The notes: a model not told the origin generated them from the sequence alone. 64,000 nt of DNA from Larix kaempferi (GCA_027924585.1 BSBM01000440.1:12431501-12495500), one strand, 5' to 3'. Positions 22,701 to 34,108 are shown, numbered from the stretch's first letter. A program made the numbers and translations.

Positions 22701-23130
22701 TTATGGTATGATGTGATTAGTGTGCCAGTCTAGAATGTTGTTGGCCATATGGTCCGCTACACTATTGAGGTTCCGTGGGACGTGTGTAAATGAAATGGAT
22801 TCAAACTGTCTAACCATTTGTTTAGTGCGCAGGAATTTTCTGAAAAGACAGGGGTCGCGTACCTGGTAATCATTGTTGAGCTGTGAAACAAGGAGTTGAG
22901 TCTAGGAAAACGTTGAGGTGACGTATGCTCATTTGGAGAGATGTGGCAAGGAGACCGGTCACAGCATCGTATTCATCTTGGTTGTTGGTGGCAACACCTA
23001 AACATACTCCGTCGATGTGGATCAACTCATGTGAGGGTGAATATATTACCCAAGCTGCGGAGGCCAAATTGGGGGACCAACGGCTTGCACCTTCAGCGAA
23101 GCCGACGTAGCAGAGTGGAATAGGATCCAT
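22701..23130 (-). pseudogene. Archaeal-type RNase H (aRNH) of the Tat element
   Basis: This is a second RNase H, separate from the one in pol and a marker of Tat elements. It would remove the RNA strand of the RNA:DNA hybrid. The first half reads YVGFAEGAS then LASAAWVIYSP, ATNNQDEYDAV and NVFLDS. A one-base shift near 22905 then leads to LLVSQLNNDYQVRDPCLFRK, FTHVPRNLNSVADHMANNIL and a TAA at 22701. Catalytic positions are E (normally D, in GFAEG), E of DEYDAV, D of LDS and D of SVADHMAN. The Asp-to-Glu change and the frameshift make it probably inactive. Its start is about 100 nt after the pol stop, and the sequence before it ends in CACAG/ATGG, which could be a splice acceptor. Confidence 0.75.
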
Positions 23131-23233
23131 CTGTGGTCATGCAGAGAAAATAAATATTTAGGTTTTTTGATTTTTTTGTGGAAAAAAGAAAATAATATTG
23201 TACAATAGTGGACGGTGGTGTCCATTAGATTTA

Positions 23234-26200
23234 CTATGGGTAAAATCGCTTGAGGTACAACCCATTCCGTGGGTTGCGGAGGGGGTTTCCTTCTAAATCG
23301 GCTAGAATGTATGCCCCCTGTCCGAGGCAAGCGTGGATAATATATGGGCCTTGCCACATGGATACAAACTTTCCTTTCCCTGTTTTGTCATGAGCCTAAT
23401 CGTAGGCGAGGACAAGGTCCCCTTCAGTAAAAGTTCTTGGGTGGACATGTTTATCATAATTCAATTTGGATCGGCTCTTGGCCGCTTCCATGGTTTGAAG
23501 GGCTGTGCGCTGGTCATCATCGGCCTGCTCCAGGAGTAGTAAGCGTTGCTCGATTGGGGAAGTGTCCGGTAGGAGTTCAACGGCCATTTGTAAGGTTGGG
23601 ATCTGGCACTCAATGGGGAGGACGGATTCGACACTGTGAACTAAGTGGAAAGGGGTAAAATCGGTGGCGATTTTGGTTGACGTGCGGTATGCCCATAGTG
23701 CCGGGAACAACATGTGGTGCCAGTTCGACTTGTGTTTGTCTACAGTGCACTGGAGGATGGTTTTCAAAATTTTGTTGATTGCCTCGACTTGGCCGTTTCC
23801 TTGGGTGTAGTAAGCGGAGGAGAAATGGTGTTCAAATTTCAGTAAGGTTGATAGTTCTCTCCAAACAACGTCTTCAAAGTGAGAGCCGTGGTCTGAGACG
23901 AGTTGTTTTGGCACTCCAAAATGAGCGATAACATGGTTGAGAAAAAACCGTGCTGCAGTTTCGGCCTTGCAATTGTAAGTTGGCATGGCCTCGGCCCACT
24001 TGGTGAAATAATCTACAGCCACAATGATGTGTTTGTGACCGCCGGCTGACGTGGGATTGCAATCAAGGAAATCAATGGCCCATTTGCAGAATGGTCCGAC
24101 AGTGACGACTGGGTGAAGGGGGGCGGGTGGGGTTCTTGCCTTTGGGGCAAAAAGTTGGCAGTTTTGGAAATGTCTGACTGCGGTGATGCAATCAGTAAAT
24201 AATGAAGGCCAAAAGTAACCTGCACGGATGATCTTTTGGGCGGTCGCCATGCCGGAGAAGTGGCCTCCGCAGGCACCACTATGGCAATCATTAAGAACTT
24301 GTTCTGCCTTGCTATGGGATAGGCAGCATCGTAAGATGGTTTCAATGCCGTGCCGATAAAGTACATCCCCTAACAAGAGGTGTCGGGGGGCATGGTGTCG
24401 TATACGACGATGTCCGTCATGGTTAATGTGGGGTCTGAACTTCTGCGTGCGAAGGTATAACAAAACATCGCCGTACCATGGGTCATCAAATGAGATGATG
24501 AATATGTGGTCATCAGTGAGATCTGTTTTGATAGTGGGTGATGACGAAGAGGATGGGAGATCTGTGATGAGTTGAGCTAGTGCTAGGGCCTTGGTGCTCT
24601 TTGGGGTCTTAAAAGTAAGGTCGTACTCTTGTAGGATGATCACCCATTTAGCTACGTGGCCTTGAAGAAGGCGATGCGTCAAGAGGTAAACCATAGGATT
24701 GGAGTTAGCTACGACTATGGTGTGGCTGAGGAGAATGTAATGCCTCAGTTTTTGCACTGAAAAAACGACGGCGAGGGCCATCTTTTCTTCATGTGGGTAT
24801 CGAAGGGGTGGGCCGGACAAGGTCTGGCTCACATAGTAGATGACATGCTCTTGGCGAGCGTCATCTTCTTGCACAAGGACCCTAGAGACAGCATGTTCGG
24901 ATGCTGAAACATAGAGGATGAAATCTTTGGTGAAATCTGGAGGAGAAATCAATGGGGCATTTGTGAGTGCTTTCTTTAAGCCAGTGAAAGTTGTCTCTGC
25001 TTGTTGGTCCCATATGAAACGGGTATGCAAACGTAATAACCTCAAGAAACCGTGGACGGTTGTGGCATAGTCAGGGACAAAGCAGCGGAGGAAGTTGGAC
25101 CTCCCTTGTAGGCTTTGTAGTTGTCTTAATGTGTGGGGTGATGGTAACTCTAGAATGGCTTGGACTTTTAAGGGGTCTATAGTGATGCCTTTTTCTGAGA
25201 TAACAAACCCTAGTAGGCGACCTGATGTGATGCAGAAGACACACTTGAGGGGGTTCAAGCGGATGTTGTATTTTCGACAACGCATGAAAACTTGCCGAAG
25301 GTCGTCTAAATGATCAGATCACTTTTTGGATCGAGCTGTGAGGTCGTCCAGGTAAAATTTTATGATCTTGTGGAGATCGTGGAAGCAGTAAGTCATGGCG
25401 CATTGAAAGGTGGCTCTAGCATTCTTGAGGCCAAAAGGCATGACGCGATAGGAGAAGGTGCCCCATGGGGTGGTGAAAGCCGTCTTATACTGATCTTCTT
25501 TACGGATTTTTATTTGGTTGTATCCGGAGAAACCATCCATAAAGGAAAGGACCTCGTGTCCTGCGCATTCATCAATCAGTTGGTCAATGAAAGGTGTGGG
25601 GAAGTTGTCCTTGGGACAAGCGAGATTAAGGTCTCGGAAATTAGTACAAACACGTATAGTGCCCACTTTCTTGTTTACTGGTACTAGGTTTGAAACCCAG
25701 GTGGTGTAAGCAATAGGATATATGAATCCTGCTTTTTGAAGTTTTTCAATCTCAGCTTTAACAGCTAGGAGTTTGGAAGGGTGAATGGGCCGTTGTTTTT
25801 GTCGGACAGGGGTCACATTTGGCCAAGTGTCGATGTGATGTTCCATAATTTTGGGATTGAGGCCAAGCATCTCGGTGTAAGACCGGGCGAAGACATCACG
25901 AAACTCTTGGAAGAGTTTTTTGTATGCCTGAGTTTCCGCTTGAGTGCAAGATGCACCTAGTGAGATGAGCTCAGGTTTTCTAGGTGTGGTGGAAATGTCG
26001 TTCTGGATAGTAGGGGATATGTTAGACATGTTCCCTTCTTCGAAGGCATCAGGTGCTGGGATGGGGTCCTTTAACCAATCAACCTTAGTTGGTAGAAAGT
26101 CCTTTGACTCGACTGATAGCTGGTTTGCTACGGTGGATGTAGATGCCTCAGGGAGGAAGTATGAGTGATGATGCATAATGTCCCAAGGGTAATCCGGTGC

Positions 26201-26390
26201 AGTAAGTGTTTCTAAAATTTGTTCGTCAATATGGAAGTAGTCAGACAACAAATTGACGGGTTCTGGTTTGTACGTGGTTGAAATCATATATATGGTATTG
26301 AATTCTTCCGAAGAAGATGGTTTCGGGGGGTGGATCTCTTCGATGAGGGGAGGAGATATCTCTAAGTCGACGTTATTCAACTCGTACAAC
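23234..26390 (-). pseudogene. Tat pol: reverse transcriptase, RNase H, integrase
   Basis: One frame (minus) is open except for TGA at 25319-25321, just after the RT active site, and TAG at 23396-23398 in the integrase tail; it ends at TAG 23234-23236. RT shows RVCTNFRDLN, MDGFSGYNQI, VMPFGLKNARATFQ and the catalytic FYLDDL. The following RNase H is degenerate: LYVSASEHAVS and VANSNPMVYLL lack the usual Asp residues, as expected where an archaeal-type enzyme has taken over. Integrase has a zinc-binding region with one Cys replaced by Phe (RHFQNC), then a DDE core with AIDFLD, LVSDHGSHF and GNGQVEAINK, all three acids kept. The C-terminal part (GPYIIHACLGQGAYILADLE) lies past the TAG. Upstream it joins the knuckle-bearing spacer in the same frame. 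Confidence 0.9.
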
Positions 26391-27240
26391 ACTGATCTAT
26401 AATCTGGGAGATCAGGGCAGTGGTGTGAATAGTGGCCATAAATGCCACATATCGCACAAGGGTGGTTAGTGCGGAGTGTTTTGTCGCGAGGCTGAGGAGG
26501 TGGCTCAAGTATTACTACTGGAATGCCAGTGTCGTCATCCAACATGTTCATGTGTTGCTGTAGTGTAGGTAATTGTGGGCACTGATGAGTGGCATGGCCT
26601 ACGTCGTCGCACAACGAGCACTTAGGGGGAATACGAATAGATGAGGGGTTCTTAGCTACCTTGGGGGTTGCTGGGGGGGTGCAAGTTATGAGTCCAGTGT
26701 TATACGTTGGTGGGCCTTTGCCCCCTGCGTTCCGTAACGGAAGTGGAGCATTCCCGGATGTTGATGCCGTGGTGACCATTGGGGGAGGTTTGTTTTGCGG
26801 TTGAATGACCCGGGTGGGTGGGTGGTAGTGGGGATAGGTTGTACCTGTTGTAAAATAACAGTCGGTGTCAGTGGGGGATTCAGCGCAGGTAAGTACCATA
26901 CAGGTATCCCTAATGTTAAGCCAGGAAGGTTGAGGGTAGCCATTACTGGCGAACTGACAACTCCGGAGAATGGGAACAAGAATGGGATGGTGTGAATTGG
27001 CGTTGTGCCAATATGAGTCGGCACTGTGGGTGTTTGTGGTAGCGATGAAGGATGTTGTGTGGTGTGCGACAGGGTGCACAAATCTGATGTTTCTGTCATC
27101 GGTAAAGGTGGTGCAATTGAAGGGAAAGTGGAAGTCATAGGTGACTCTGTGTAAAGTCTGGGTTCTACGGAGGATACAAACGAGGTAGTGGCACCGCACA
27201 CAGGTTGTTCAACCATGGGGAGATCATTTTCGGGTGTAGC
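26391..27240 (-). pseudogene. Spacer between protease and RT with two extra CCHC zinc knuckles
   Basis: Between protease and RT the minus strand codes a proline-rich stretch (MATLNLPGLTLGIP, QQVQPIPTTTHPP) and then two retroviral-type knuckles. These are CSLCDDVGHATHQC (about 26577-26621) and CAICGIYGHYSHHC (about 26416-26460), both with C-x2-C-x4-H-x4-C. The second, with its preceding LRTNHP, is a near copy of the gag knuckle at about 28276-28317. The proline-rich part also resembles the gag segment ending MASLNLPDL. A frameshift lies in the CCACCC repeats near 26810. The arrangement suggests part of gag was duplicated into pol. Confidence 0.75.
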
Positions 27241-27700
27241 GGGGGCCTTGGGGTCATAATATGTGAGTTGGTCAACTGTGACCAGGCGTCCCTCATGGGG
27301 GAACATCATGGTACGAAAGACGGATGAGGCAACTGCCCGCATGGCATACATGTAGCTGCGGCCAAGTAAGAGGTTATAACTAATTGGGCGTTGATGACCT
27401 CTATGTCAATGAGCATGGTTTTACCAGCCAGCTGGATGGGGACATTAGCTAACAGGCCTTGGGGTTGAGCCGAACGGCCGTCATAGGCTCGCAACGCAGT
27501 GGTGGACTGCTGGAGAGTAGGGGATCCCAACTTCTGCCAAATGAATGTGGACATAACGCACGTAGAGGTGCCTTCATCGATAATGCACCGATGGATGAAA
27601 AGATTCTGAACGGAGACAGAAACTTGGAATGCTAAAGTGGAAGGCAGGCGTGGTTCAGACTGGTCCAAATTGAATGCCATTAATTGTGAATCATTGGGGT
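27241..27700 (-). pseudogene. Tat aspartic protease
   Basis: A retropepsin-like domain runs on from gag in the same frame. CIIDEGTSTCVMS holds the catalytic Asp, and LRAYDGRSAQPQGLLANVPI and the hydrophobic TMLIDIEVINAQL follow. A one-base deletion near 27383 (in AATTA/GTTATAAC) shifts the frame, so the expected LLLGRSYMYAMRAVASS appears in the next frame and the original frame ends at TGA 27306-27308. It would cleave the gag-pol polyprotein. Confidence 0.75.
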
Positions 27701-30230
27701 CAATAGCACCAATAGCAGAGAGTAAAGTCTTGCACTGCGAAGGACAGTTTTTTAAGACTTCTAAAGCAGACATGGCTGCTGGAGACTGGGCTAAGTCATC
27801 TACAATGCTGTAATTTGATGCGGCGCAAGCATTGGGGTTATTGTTGATGCGATGGAGTGGGAAGCGAGGTGCTTTAGAGGCGCCATCAAGTGTAACCGAG
27901 GGTATACGTAACGTCTGATCAGTGGGATGAGCGTTAGTGTTTTTGTCGGTAGGAGGGGTTTCAGGGGTGGGGCCATATTGGTTCCGACAGGTTTGGATGT
28001 TGATATCGGTGGATGACATCATTAACAAATGGTGGGTACCTGAATCGAACATGGGTTGATTAGGATCAGCATAAGTGATCTGCTGTTGTGGGGGCACGTT
28101 TCCTTGAGGGGGAGCCAACAACTGAGCGTTCACTATACTTTGATTTGGTAAGGTGTTTTGTAATACCATTGGTTGCTGCTGAGGGGGTGGGGGGTTGGGT
28201 CGCGCCTGGGGAGCCGCGTTTCCTTGGCGATGGGCATCATCAGTCCAGAGTTGTTGAGCTCGCTCCAAATGTGGGCAAGCATGTGTGTAATGGCCATAGA
28301 CCCCGCATATAGAACAAGGGTGGTTTGTTCTGAGATTATTGTTTTTAGGCTGCTTGGGATGACAATCCGGGTTTTGGTTGGGAGGAGCAGCGTTGTTATT
28401 ATGAGGGGGATTGGTAGGTGGTGGACCTTGCTGATGTTGTTGGTTGTTGCCGCGGTTACGTCCTCTTCCACGGTTTTATTGCCCACCCTGGTTGCGCTGG
28501 TTGTTTTGGTACTGGGGCTGGTTGTGTTGTGTGTACACTTGCCCTTGAGCAGTGGGAGGGTTTTGGTTCACCGCAGGTGCGGGATCAGGTTGCGGTGGAT
28601 AATAAGCGGGTGGGGCTGGAGGTGGTCCAGTTACCTGCTGGGGTTGTTGATAACCCTGAGCTATTGGATTTGTTGGGTTGGCTGTCGCAGCTTGCTGTGG
28701 GTAATACATTGGTTGAGGTGCGGCTGAGGGGGCATATGTAGGTGGTGCGTGACCAAAGCACTGAGGTGGACATGAGGGTTCGTGGGTATGGTGGTGATGT
28801 GCCATGGGAGCATATGAATTGGTTGCTCCAGACTGAGATGTAGCCCGTGAAAGGTCGGGGCCATGGCTAGGATGCGCAATGGAGAAGGGTTGATGATGCG
28901 AGGCCATACGACCAATGATGCCATCAGCGGCATGGGATGCCCCTGGCGCATCATGTTGGGATGAATCACCCCGAGGGGCGTCTGGTATAATGGTATACAG
29001 ATAACTCGACTGGGCGTAAATGAGGTCAAACTGTTGGGCTTTGAGGATGGCCTCTTCTTCAGACTGGGGTCATTCGGATGCCACATCCTTGGCAATGAGA
29101 GGGAGAAGGGACTTGAGGAACCAATCTAAGAAGATGCGGTTGTCTAAATTTATTTTGGAGAGGCTTCGACGTCGACGCCACTCATGAATGTGGTCAGTGA
29201 TGTGAGTAGCCGTGTTCTGTCTACAAGACAGTAGGATCTCGACTCCCACGTCATAGCGGACGGGTAACTGGAAGAACTGCAGGAAGGTCGAGGCAAGGGA
29301 GGTAAAGGTGGCATGGGTCCCATGGGGCTGCTCGATATACCACTTGGCTGCAGAGCCAGTGAAGGTGCACTGTAACAGACGGAGGTGGACGGAGTTGTCC
29401 ACTATGGAGTTGGAGGAACACCATAGATGGAAGGACATGATATGGTTCTGGGGGTCCTCACCTGGCTTGCCCTCAAACTTAGGGATGTCGGAGGGGAGTT
29501 TGGTGGGCATGTGAGGCTACGCAGGGTCATGTCGGATAGGATCATTGGTTAACCTGGCTAAGTCTGGTAAGTTCAGACTCGCCATGTATGGTAAGCTAGC
29601 AGATGAATGTGGCGTAGTGACTGGGACATGACTAGTCATGGTGGTATGATGTAGGGGTCCAGTAGCGCCTAAAGGTATGCTAGGTATTGAAGGTATGTGT
29701 CCTCCAATAGTTATGGTCTGGTATGGGCCAGCGCTTCCAAGTGCAACATGGGTTACACCAGGGTTAGGAATAGTAGTAGGGATTCCTGGGATATGGGTTG
29801 TGGAAATGAGAGGGGGTGTGACTCCTATGTTCGGCATACCCGTAATAGGAGGTGGTCTTGTGTTGGGCATTCCTAAAAATGGAGTGTCCCCCATATTAGG
29901 CATACCCAGGGGGGTGGTTGTTGCCATGGATGGCACCGCAGTAGAAGGGTCTATGGATGTATCACCTATGGTGCTAGTAAAAAGTGGGTTGAATTGTGTC
30001 CCAGCCATGAGGTTGGTTGGTAATAACTTGGTAGGGTTTTCGGATTCTGCCTCAAAATCTAATGTGAAGTGAGGCGCGTCAGAATCGGATGACTGTCTAT
30101 TCGACCGACGATGTGTCGAGTCAAGGGATAAGGCTCGGCATCGGTGACATGGAGATCCAAGTAGGCTGAACTCTGGGAATTCGCCCTGAAGACGACGAGA
30201 GCGTCTAAAATTCTCAATGGTGAGAAACAA
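27701..30230 (-). pseudogene. Tat gag
   Basis: One minus-strand frame runs from near 30230 into the protease, broken by TAG 29517-29519, TGA 29070-29072 and TAA 28476-28478. The N-terminal third is Pro/Thr/Gly-rich with repeats of GMPNxG and IPxIP. The conserved gag core follows (HIMSFHLWCSS, LLQCTFTGSAAKWYIEQ, FLQFFQLP, EWRRRRSLSKI). After that comes a long Pro/Gln/Asn/His-rich linker, then the knuckle CSICGVYGHYTHAC (C-x2-C-x4-H-x4-C). Gag would form the virus-like particle and bind the RNA. No ATG precedes the first residues in frame; an internal Met (MAGTQFNP, near 30010) or a lost start codon is possible. Confidence 0.8.
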
Positions 30231-30542
30231 GTTTTTTGTGAAAAAATCTTTTGTGTAGAATGGTAATGTATAAAAAACTCAATACCCTAATGCAACCAAG
30301 GGTGCAAGAAAAGGAGTGAAAATGAAGGCGCTCAGGCCAAAAAATCAACCTCAAAAATGCACTTATTATAGCAGCTGTGCTATAATAAGTGGAGGGATGC
30401 AAAAAATGGTCAAAGTACCAACATGCAAACAGCTTCTAGAAAAAAGAGGTGCTACTAGACCAAAGGTGGATTGTATCATGCAAACACCTAACTAAAAGTA
30501 TTGTGAATCAACAAACGATATTCTCTACAAGGTGATGAAATC
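30231..30542 (-). other. Tat leader and presumed primer site region
   Basis: This is the untranslated stretch between the 5' LTR and gag. Next to the LTR the minus strand reads TTGGATTTCATCACC, which could hold a TGG-starting primer site, but I cannot match it to a particular tRNA. An inverted repeat GCACTTATTATAGC...GCTATAATAAGTG lies at 30358-30391 and could form a stem of about 13 bp. Confidence 0.5.
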
Positions 30543-31517
30543 CAAGTCAGACAATATTGAGTGTTGAATCAACGGCTAGATATCCCCCTACCGGGAGAGA
30601 CACCGGGTAATCAATCCTAAAGAATGGCAACTAGGATACTCCATTCATGACACGTCCAGAAAAGGTAAATCTGCCGTTTGGTCCTTTTACCGCAATACCC
30701 CCATACAGGGATATCCCGAGAACTGCGAATGGTAGCCTTCGATTACTGAATGGATTTCGGTATTCCACTCAGACTTCCGGAACCATCCTCGTGACGTCAA
30801 CCCTCCTAGGGGAGAGGCCTTCTGATAAACTGGTTATGATTGTGCCAACAAATACTAGAAGATTTTGGTTCCCTAATGGACAACAGCTATGTCTCAAATG
30901 TAATAACTGAGGGGTGTTATTGGAACACCTATCCCCTCAATACTACCTAGCTACAAAGTTCTTTTAATGTTCCCCAAGTGGGGTTAAAAGTGGGTTGAAG
31001 TTAGGGTAAGTTTTAAGGCTCAGTTTAAATTATGTGTTTGAGTGGGTGCACGTGTGGTATTTTAAACTGAAATTGAAAAAGTAAATGCTTTGTAGAAAAT
31101 ATTCAAAAAACAAAGGATCTTTTGAAATAGTAAAGCAAATAATATGACTTTTTCAATAAATGGAAATTAAATGCTTTGCAAAGACTATTCAAAAAACAAA
31201 GGATCTTTTGAAATAGGAAAGCAAATAATATGACTTCTTTAAGAAATAAATGGATTTCTTTTTCAAAAAATTGCTATGGGCAAAATATCAATGAAGTAAA
31301 CAACAAAATTTTAATCTAGATGAAATGCAAATAAATCCTTCTTTCAATTTCTGAAAATTTTTAAAAAGACTTTTTCAAAGGTGCATTCTAAATAGTAAAA
31401 TTTTCTTATGGCTGTAAACAATGCTGGAATTTTAGTACTATAAAATGTGCAATGTGGGCAGAGAATACAGTAAAAAATTAATTTTTTAAACGGATTGGCC
31501 GAATGGAAGAAATTAGC

Positions 31518-31800
31518 ATCGCGGGTTTTGACAGGATAGCCGCGATGGACCGCGCGGGTTTCTGTCGCACAGTCATGATGGGCAGCGCGGGTTTCAGCCG
31601 CGAAGCCGCGATGGACAGCGCGGGTTTCAGCCGCGAAGCCGTGATGGACAGCGCGGGATTTCGTCACATAGTCGCGATGTGCAGTGCGGAAAATGTCCGC
31701 GAAGCCGCGATGTGCATCGTGCTAATTGGCCGCGAAGCCGCGGTGAACCGCGCGGAAAAGGGCCGCGCAGTCGCAATGAGCCGCGCGACTGTTGGGAAAA
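31518..31800. repeat. 33-bp CGCGATG array in 5' LTR (eight boxes)
   Basis: Boxes start at 31541, 31574, 31607, 31640, 31673, 31706, 31739 and 31772, an exact 33-bp period. Several units read CGCGATGGACAGCGCGGGTT and then TCAGCCGCGAAGC. The 3' LTR has one unit fewer, so the unit number changed after insertion or during the last replication. Confidence 0.85.
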
Positions 31801-32398
31801 AATACGCGAGGTGAAAGCCGTACGCGGATGCCGAAAAATGAACCCAAAAATTGAGAATTTCGGGCTCTTAATGGCAACAAAATGGGCCAAGATCTAGAAC
31901 AACAATGGATCTGCTGTCTAGGGTGGCAGATCTATGAAATAAACTAACTAATACTATCAAAAACTAAGATCTAAAGCAAAAATAAAATTTTGAGATCTAA
32001 AGATTCAAAAGCAGCGGAGTCACCAAAAACTGTTGGCTTGGTTTTGCAACCAAGCTTAGTGCAATGGGAACCTGCTAACTAGTAGCAGCAGTTTCAATAT
32101 TAAGCAAAATCAATAAACTAAATCTAAATCTAAACTAAACTAGCATGTGCATTTTTTAATTAAAAAACAAGAACAAGAAATATAAGAAATAATTTTGTAT
32201 TGAAAATGGGGGCAAGCAAGTGCTTGCAATAAGAATACCTCCAAGTGATGAAGATAGTTGAGAAGCTCCAAGGGTGAGCAGCTCCAAACTCCAATGGGTC
32301 CTTTCTCCAAGGTTGCTACAATGGCCAAAAACTCAAGGGAGATTTTGGCAGCATGAGGATAGGAATATGGATGGATGTGAAATGAGGAGCCCCTACCA

Positions 32399-32410
32399 CC
32401 TTTTTATAGG
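32399..32410 (-). promoter_or_regulatory. TATA box of Tat 5' LTR
   Basis: The minus strand reads CCTATAAAAAGG, about 325 bp inside the 5' LTR. This is the copy that would drive the genomic RNA of the element. Confidence 0.65.
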
Positions 32411-32734
32411 TTTTGGTGGTGGGGAATACCATTGTGGTTTTGTGGAAACCAATGGTATTGACCAACATGGTTTAGGTACTTTTCCCTCCTTTTTCCTTTT
32501 TTGAATAAAATTAATATTTTTATTCCCTTTTTAATATTTTGGGGAATTTTGGGCCCTTTTTGAGGGTTTTTTATGCTTTTTTTAGAAAAATAATCTTTTT
32601 GAGTAGGAAAAGGGGTGTATTAAGGTCTTTTGGTGACCTTTTGTTGGCTTTAGAGGCTCATATAGTGGAAAAAGTGGACAAATGGGTCATGTGAATAAGG
32701 AAATGTGCTAGTGAGCACTTTTTAGGTGTTAACA

Positions 32735-34108
32735 CATTTCCCTATTGATCCAATCTCATGTAATTCATCAACCAAAAACTTAAACATAAGAAGCCTAACA
32801 TAACACATGAAGTAAAATTATTTAAACACCATAAGGAACACTTATCTTCTCATGGAAGTCTCCAAGAAACCGGATATGGGTTGCAAATTTCCAACCCAAC
32901 CATATATCTCTGCCTAGCCTCTATTATTTCAGCAATCATAGATCACCCCCGAGGTGGGGCTATGTATCCACTAAGGAGTATCACTCAGGCTCACTCACAG
33001 ACCTGGTTCACAGTCCATCAAGGGATTCATCACATAGTTTTTTTGTTAAGCAAGTGGGGAAGCAGGTGAGTATTTCCTAGGTCATTAAGTGCATCCACAG
33101 AGCTATGGGCACATCCCAATGATATCATCTAGTCCAGGAACCCCCATCATCTCCACTCTCATCCTAAGTAAGGTCCTTGTCACTCTTTCATAGTCCCTAG
33201 GGAACCCCTTCCCTTAGCACTAACCTGGGAAAGTGTGGTTGATACTGAATGCTAGAACAAGGTATATGAACCCTTCCTGGCCCAAGCATACAGGACTAAA
33301 CACTCTTGGCCTCTTTCCACTGCAATCCACACTTGTATCCTCTTCAATGTTGCATCAAATGGCTATAACCTGCAATAAGGTCTCAGCTATCCAATCCAGT
33401 CTTCCCCAAGGGTTTCCTAAGATTCTCATGCTTTTCAATTCATCCCATGGCTCAGGTTCAGGGTTTTCTTAACAAAATATCCTTCCCACACATGGTTTCT
33501 GTGTATTATTGACCTTGCAATTCGTGTTCCCAGAGAATCACAATTTCTATGCTAGGTTCAACTCGGCCCCCCTGCATGATGAATGAGGTCATTTTTCAAC
33601 TATCGTAGTATGGATTCGGATGGGTGAATTCCCAGGCCTGGAGTGGCTTTAGGGACAAGCAAAACACAGGGCCATGCCTTGCCATATAGATTCGCAGGCT
33701 GCCCCATGCTCCATTGAATTCATGGGTCATTTTTCTCAACCACCCTCTTACAATTGCATTAATGTCAGCATGGGAAGTCAAATGGGTTCATAAATGGACA
33801 TGTGGCAGCATGGTTCCAATCCCATAACCCCCTCACCTCTCCCTAGTGGATACATACTTCCCCCTCATTTTGTTGCAGCCATAGCCAGTCCTTGGTATTT
33901 TATTTACATGGCATTATTTACATCATTTACAATCTTCCATGGATTACTAGCACATGGGTTATAAGAATATCAAATACCTTCCTATGCAATTAAACTTAAG
34001 CATCCACTAGTGGGGGCCTTGGCCTTGAGCTCCACACTAGGGAAAACAAACCTTGCAATATTTACATAGAAACCAAGATAGCCTAAGGGAAGAATGATGG
34101 ATATTACA
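32735..34108 (-). repeat. Solo LARD LTR, right part
   Basis: This is the continuation of the LTR started at 14405, collinear with 2060-3431 and 10822-12171, ending GGATATTACA. Comparison with the intact copies shows about 25 bp missing at the Tat insertion point (the segment AGCAAATAGATGCATTCAT of copy 1). Confidence 0.75.

Larger units (their letters stand above)
15771..32734 (-). mobile_element. Ty3/Gypsy Tat-type retrotransposon with antisense mobile-domain gene
   Basis: The element is about 17.0 kb, flanked by direct LTRs (15771-17930 and 30543-32734), and reads right to left. Its order on its own strand is 5' LTR, gag, protease, a knuckle-bearing spacer, reverse transcriptase, RNase H, integrase, a separate archaeal-type RNase H, a reversed mobile-domain gene, a long repeat-rich 3' region, the polypurine tract and the 3' LTR. 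Archaeal-type RNase H downstream of integrase and extra ORFs mark the plant Tat lineage. The LTRs differ by few substitutions plus one 33-bp unit. The reading frames carry several nonsense codons and at least three frameshifts. It interrupts a solo LARD LTR; no target duplication is visible and about 25 bp of target appears lost. The left end is uncertain by a few bases. Confidence 0.85.
30543..32734 (-). repeat. Tat element 5' LTR
   Basis: This 2192-bp LTR is nearly identical to 15771-17930 and ends GGTGTTAACA at 32734. It has the same 86-bp duplication and the same GGAGTCACCA/GGAGTCGCCA box. The length difference of about 32 bp is explained by one additional 33-bp unit in its CGCGATG array. 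Confidence 0.85.

Noticed and set aside
28088-28741. Long plus-strand open frames opposite the Tat gag linker (up to 184 residues)
   Set aside because: They mirror the Gln/Pro/Asn-rich gag coding sequence, whose complement is poor in stops; no domain is seen.
29677-30072. 131-residue plus-strand open frame rich in Gly and Val opposite gag
   Set aside because: It is the shadow of the repetitive Pro/Gly/Thr gag segment.
31503-31814. Plus-strand open frame with 11-residue repeats (MDSAGFSREAA type) in the Tat LTR
   Set aside because: The period of 33 bp is a multiple of three, so any tandem copy stays in frame. The same array in an intron and the AT-rich context argue against a protein.
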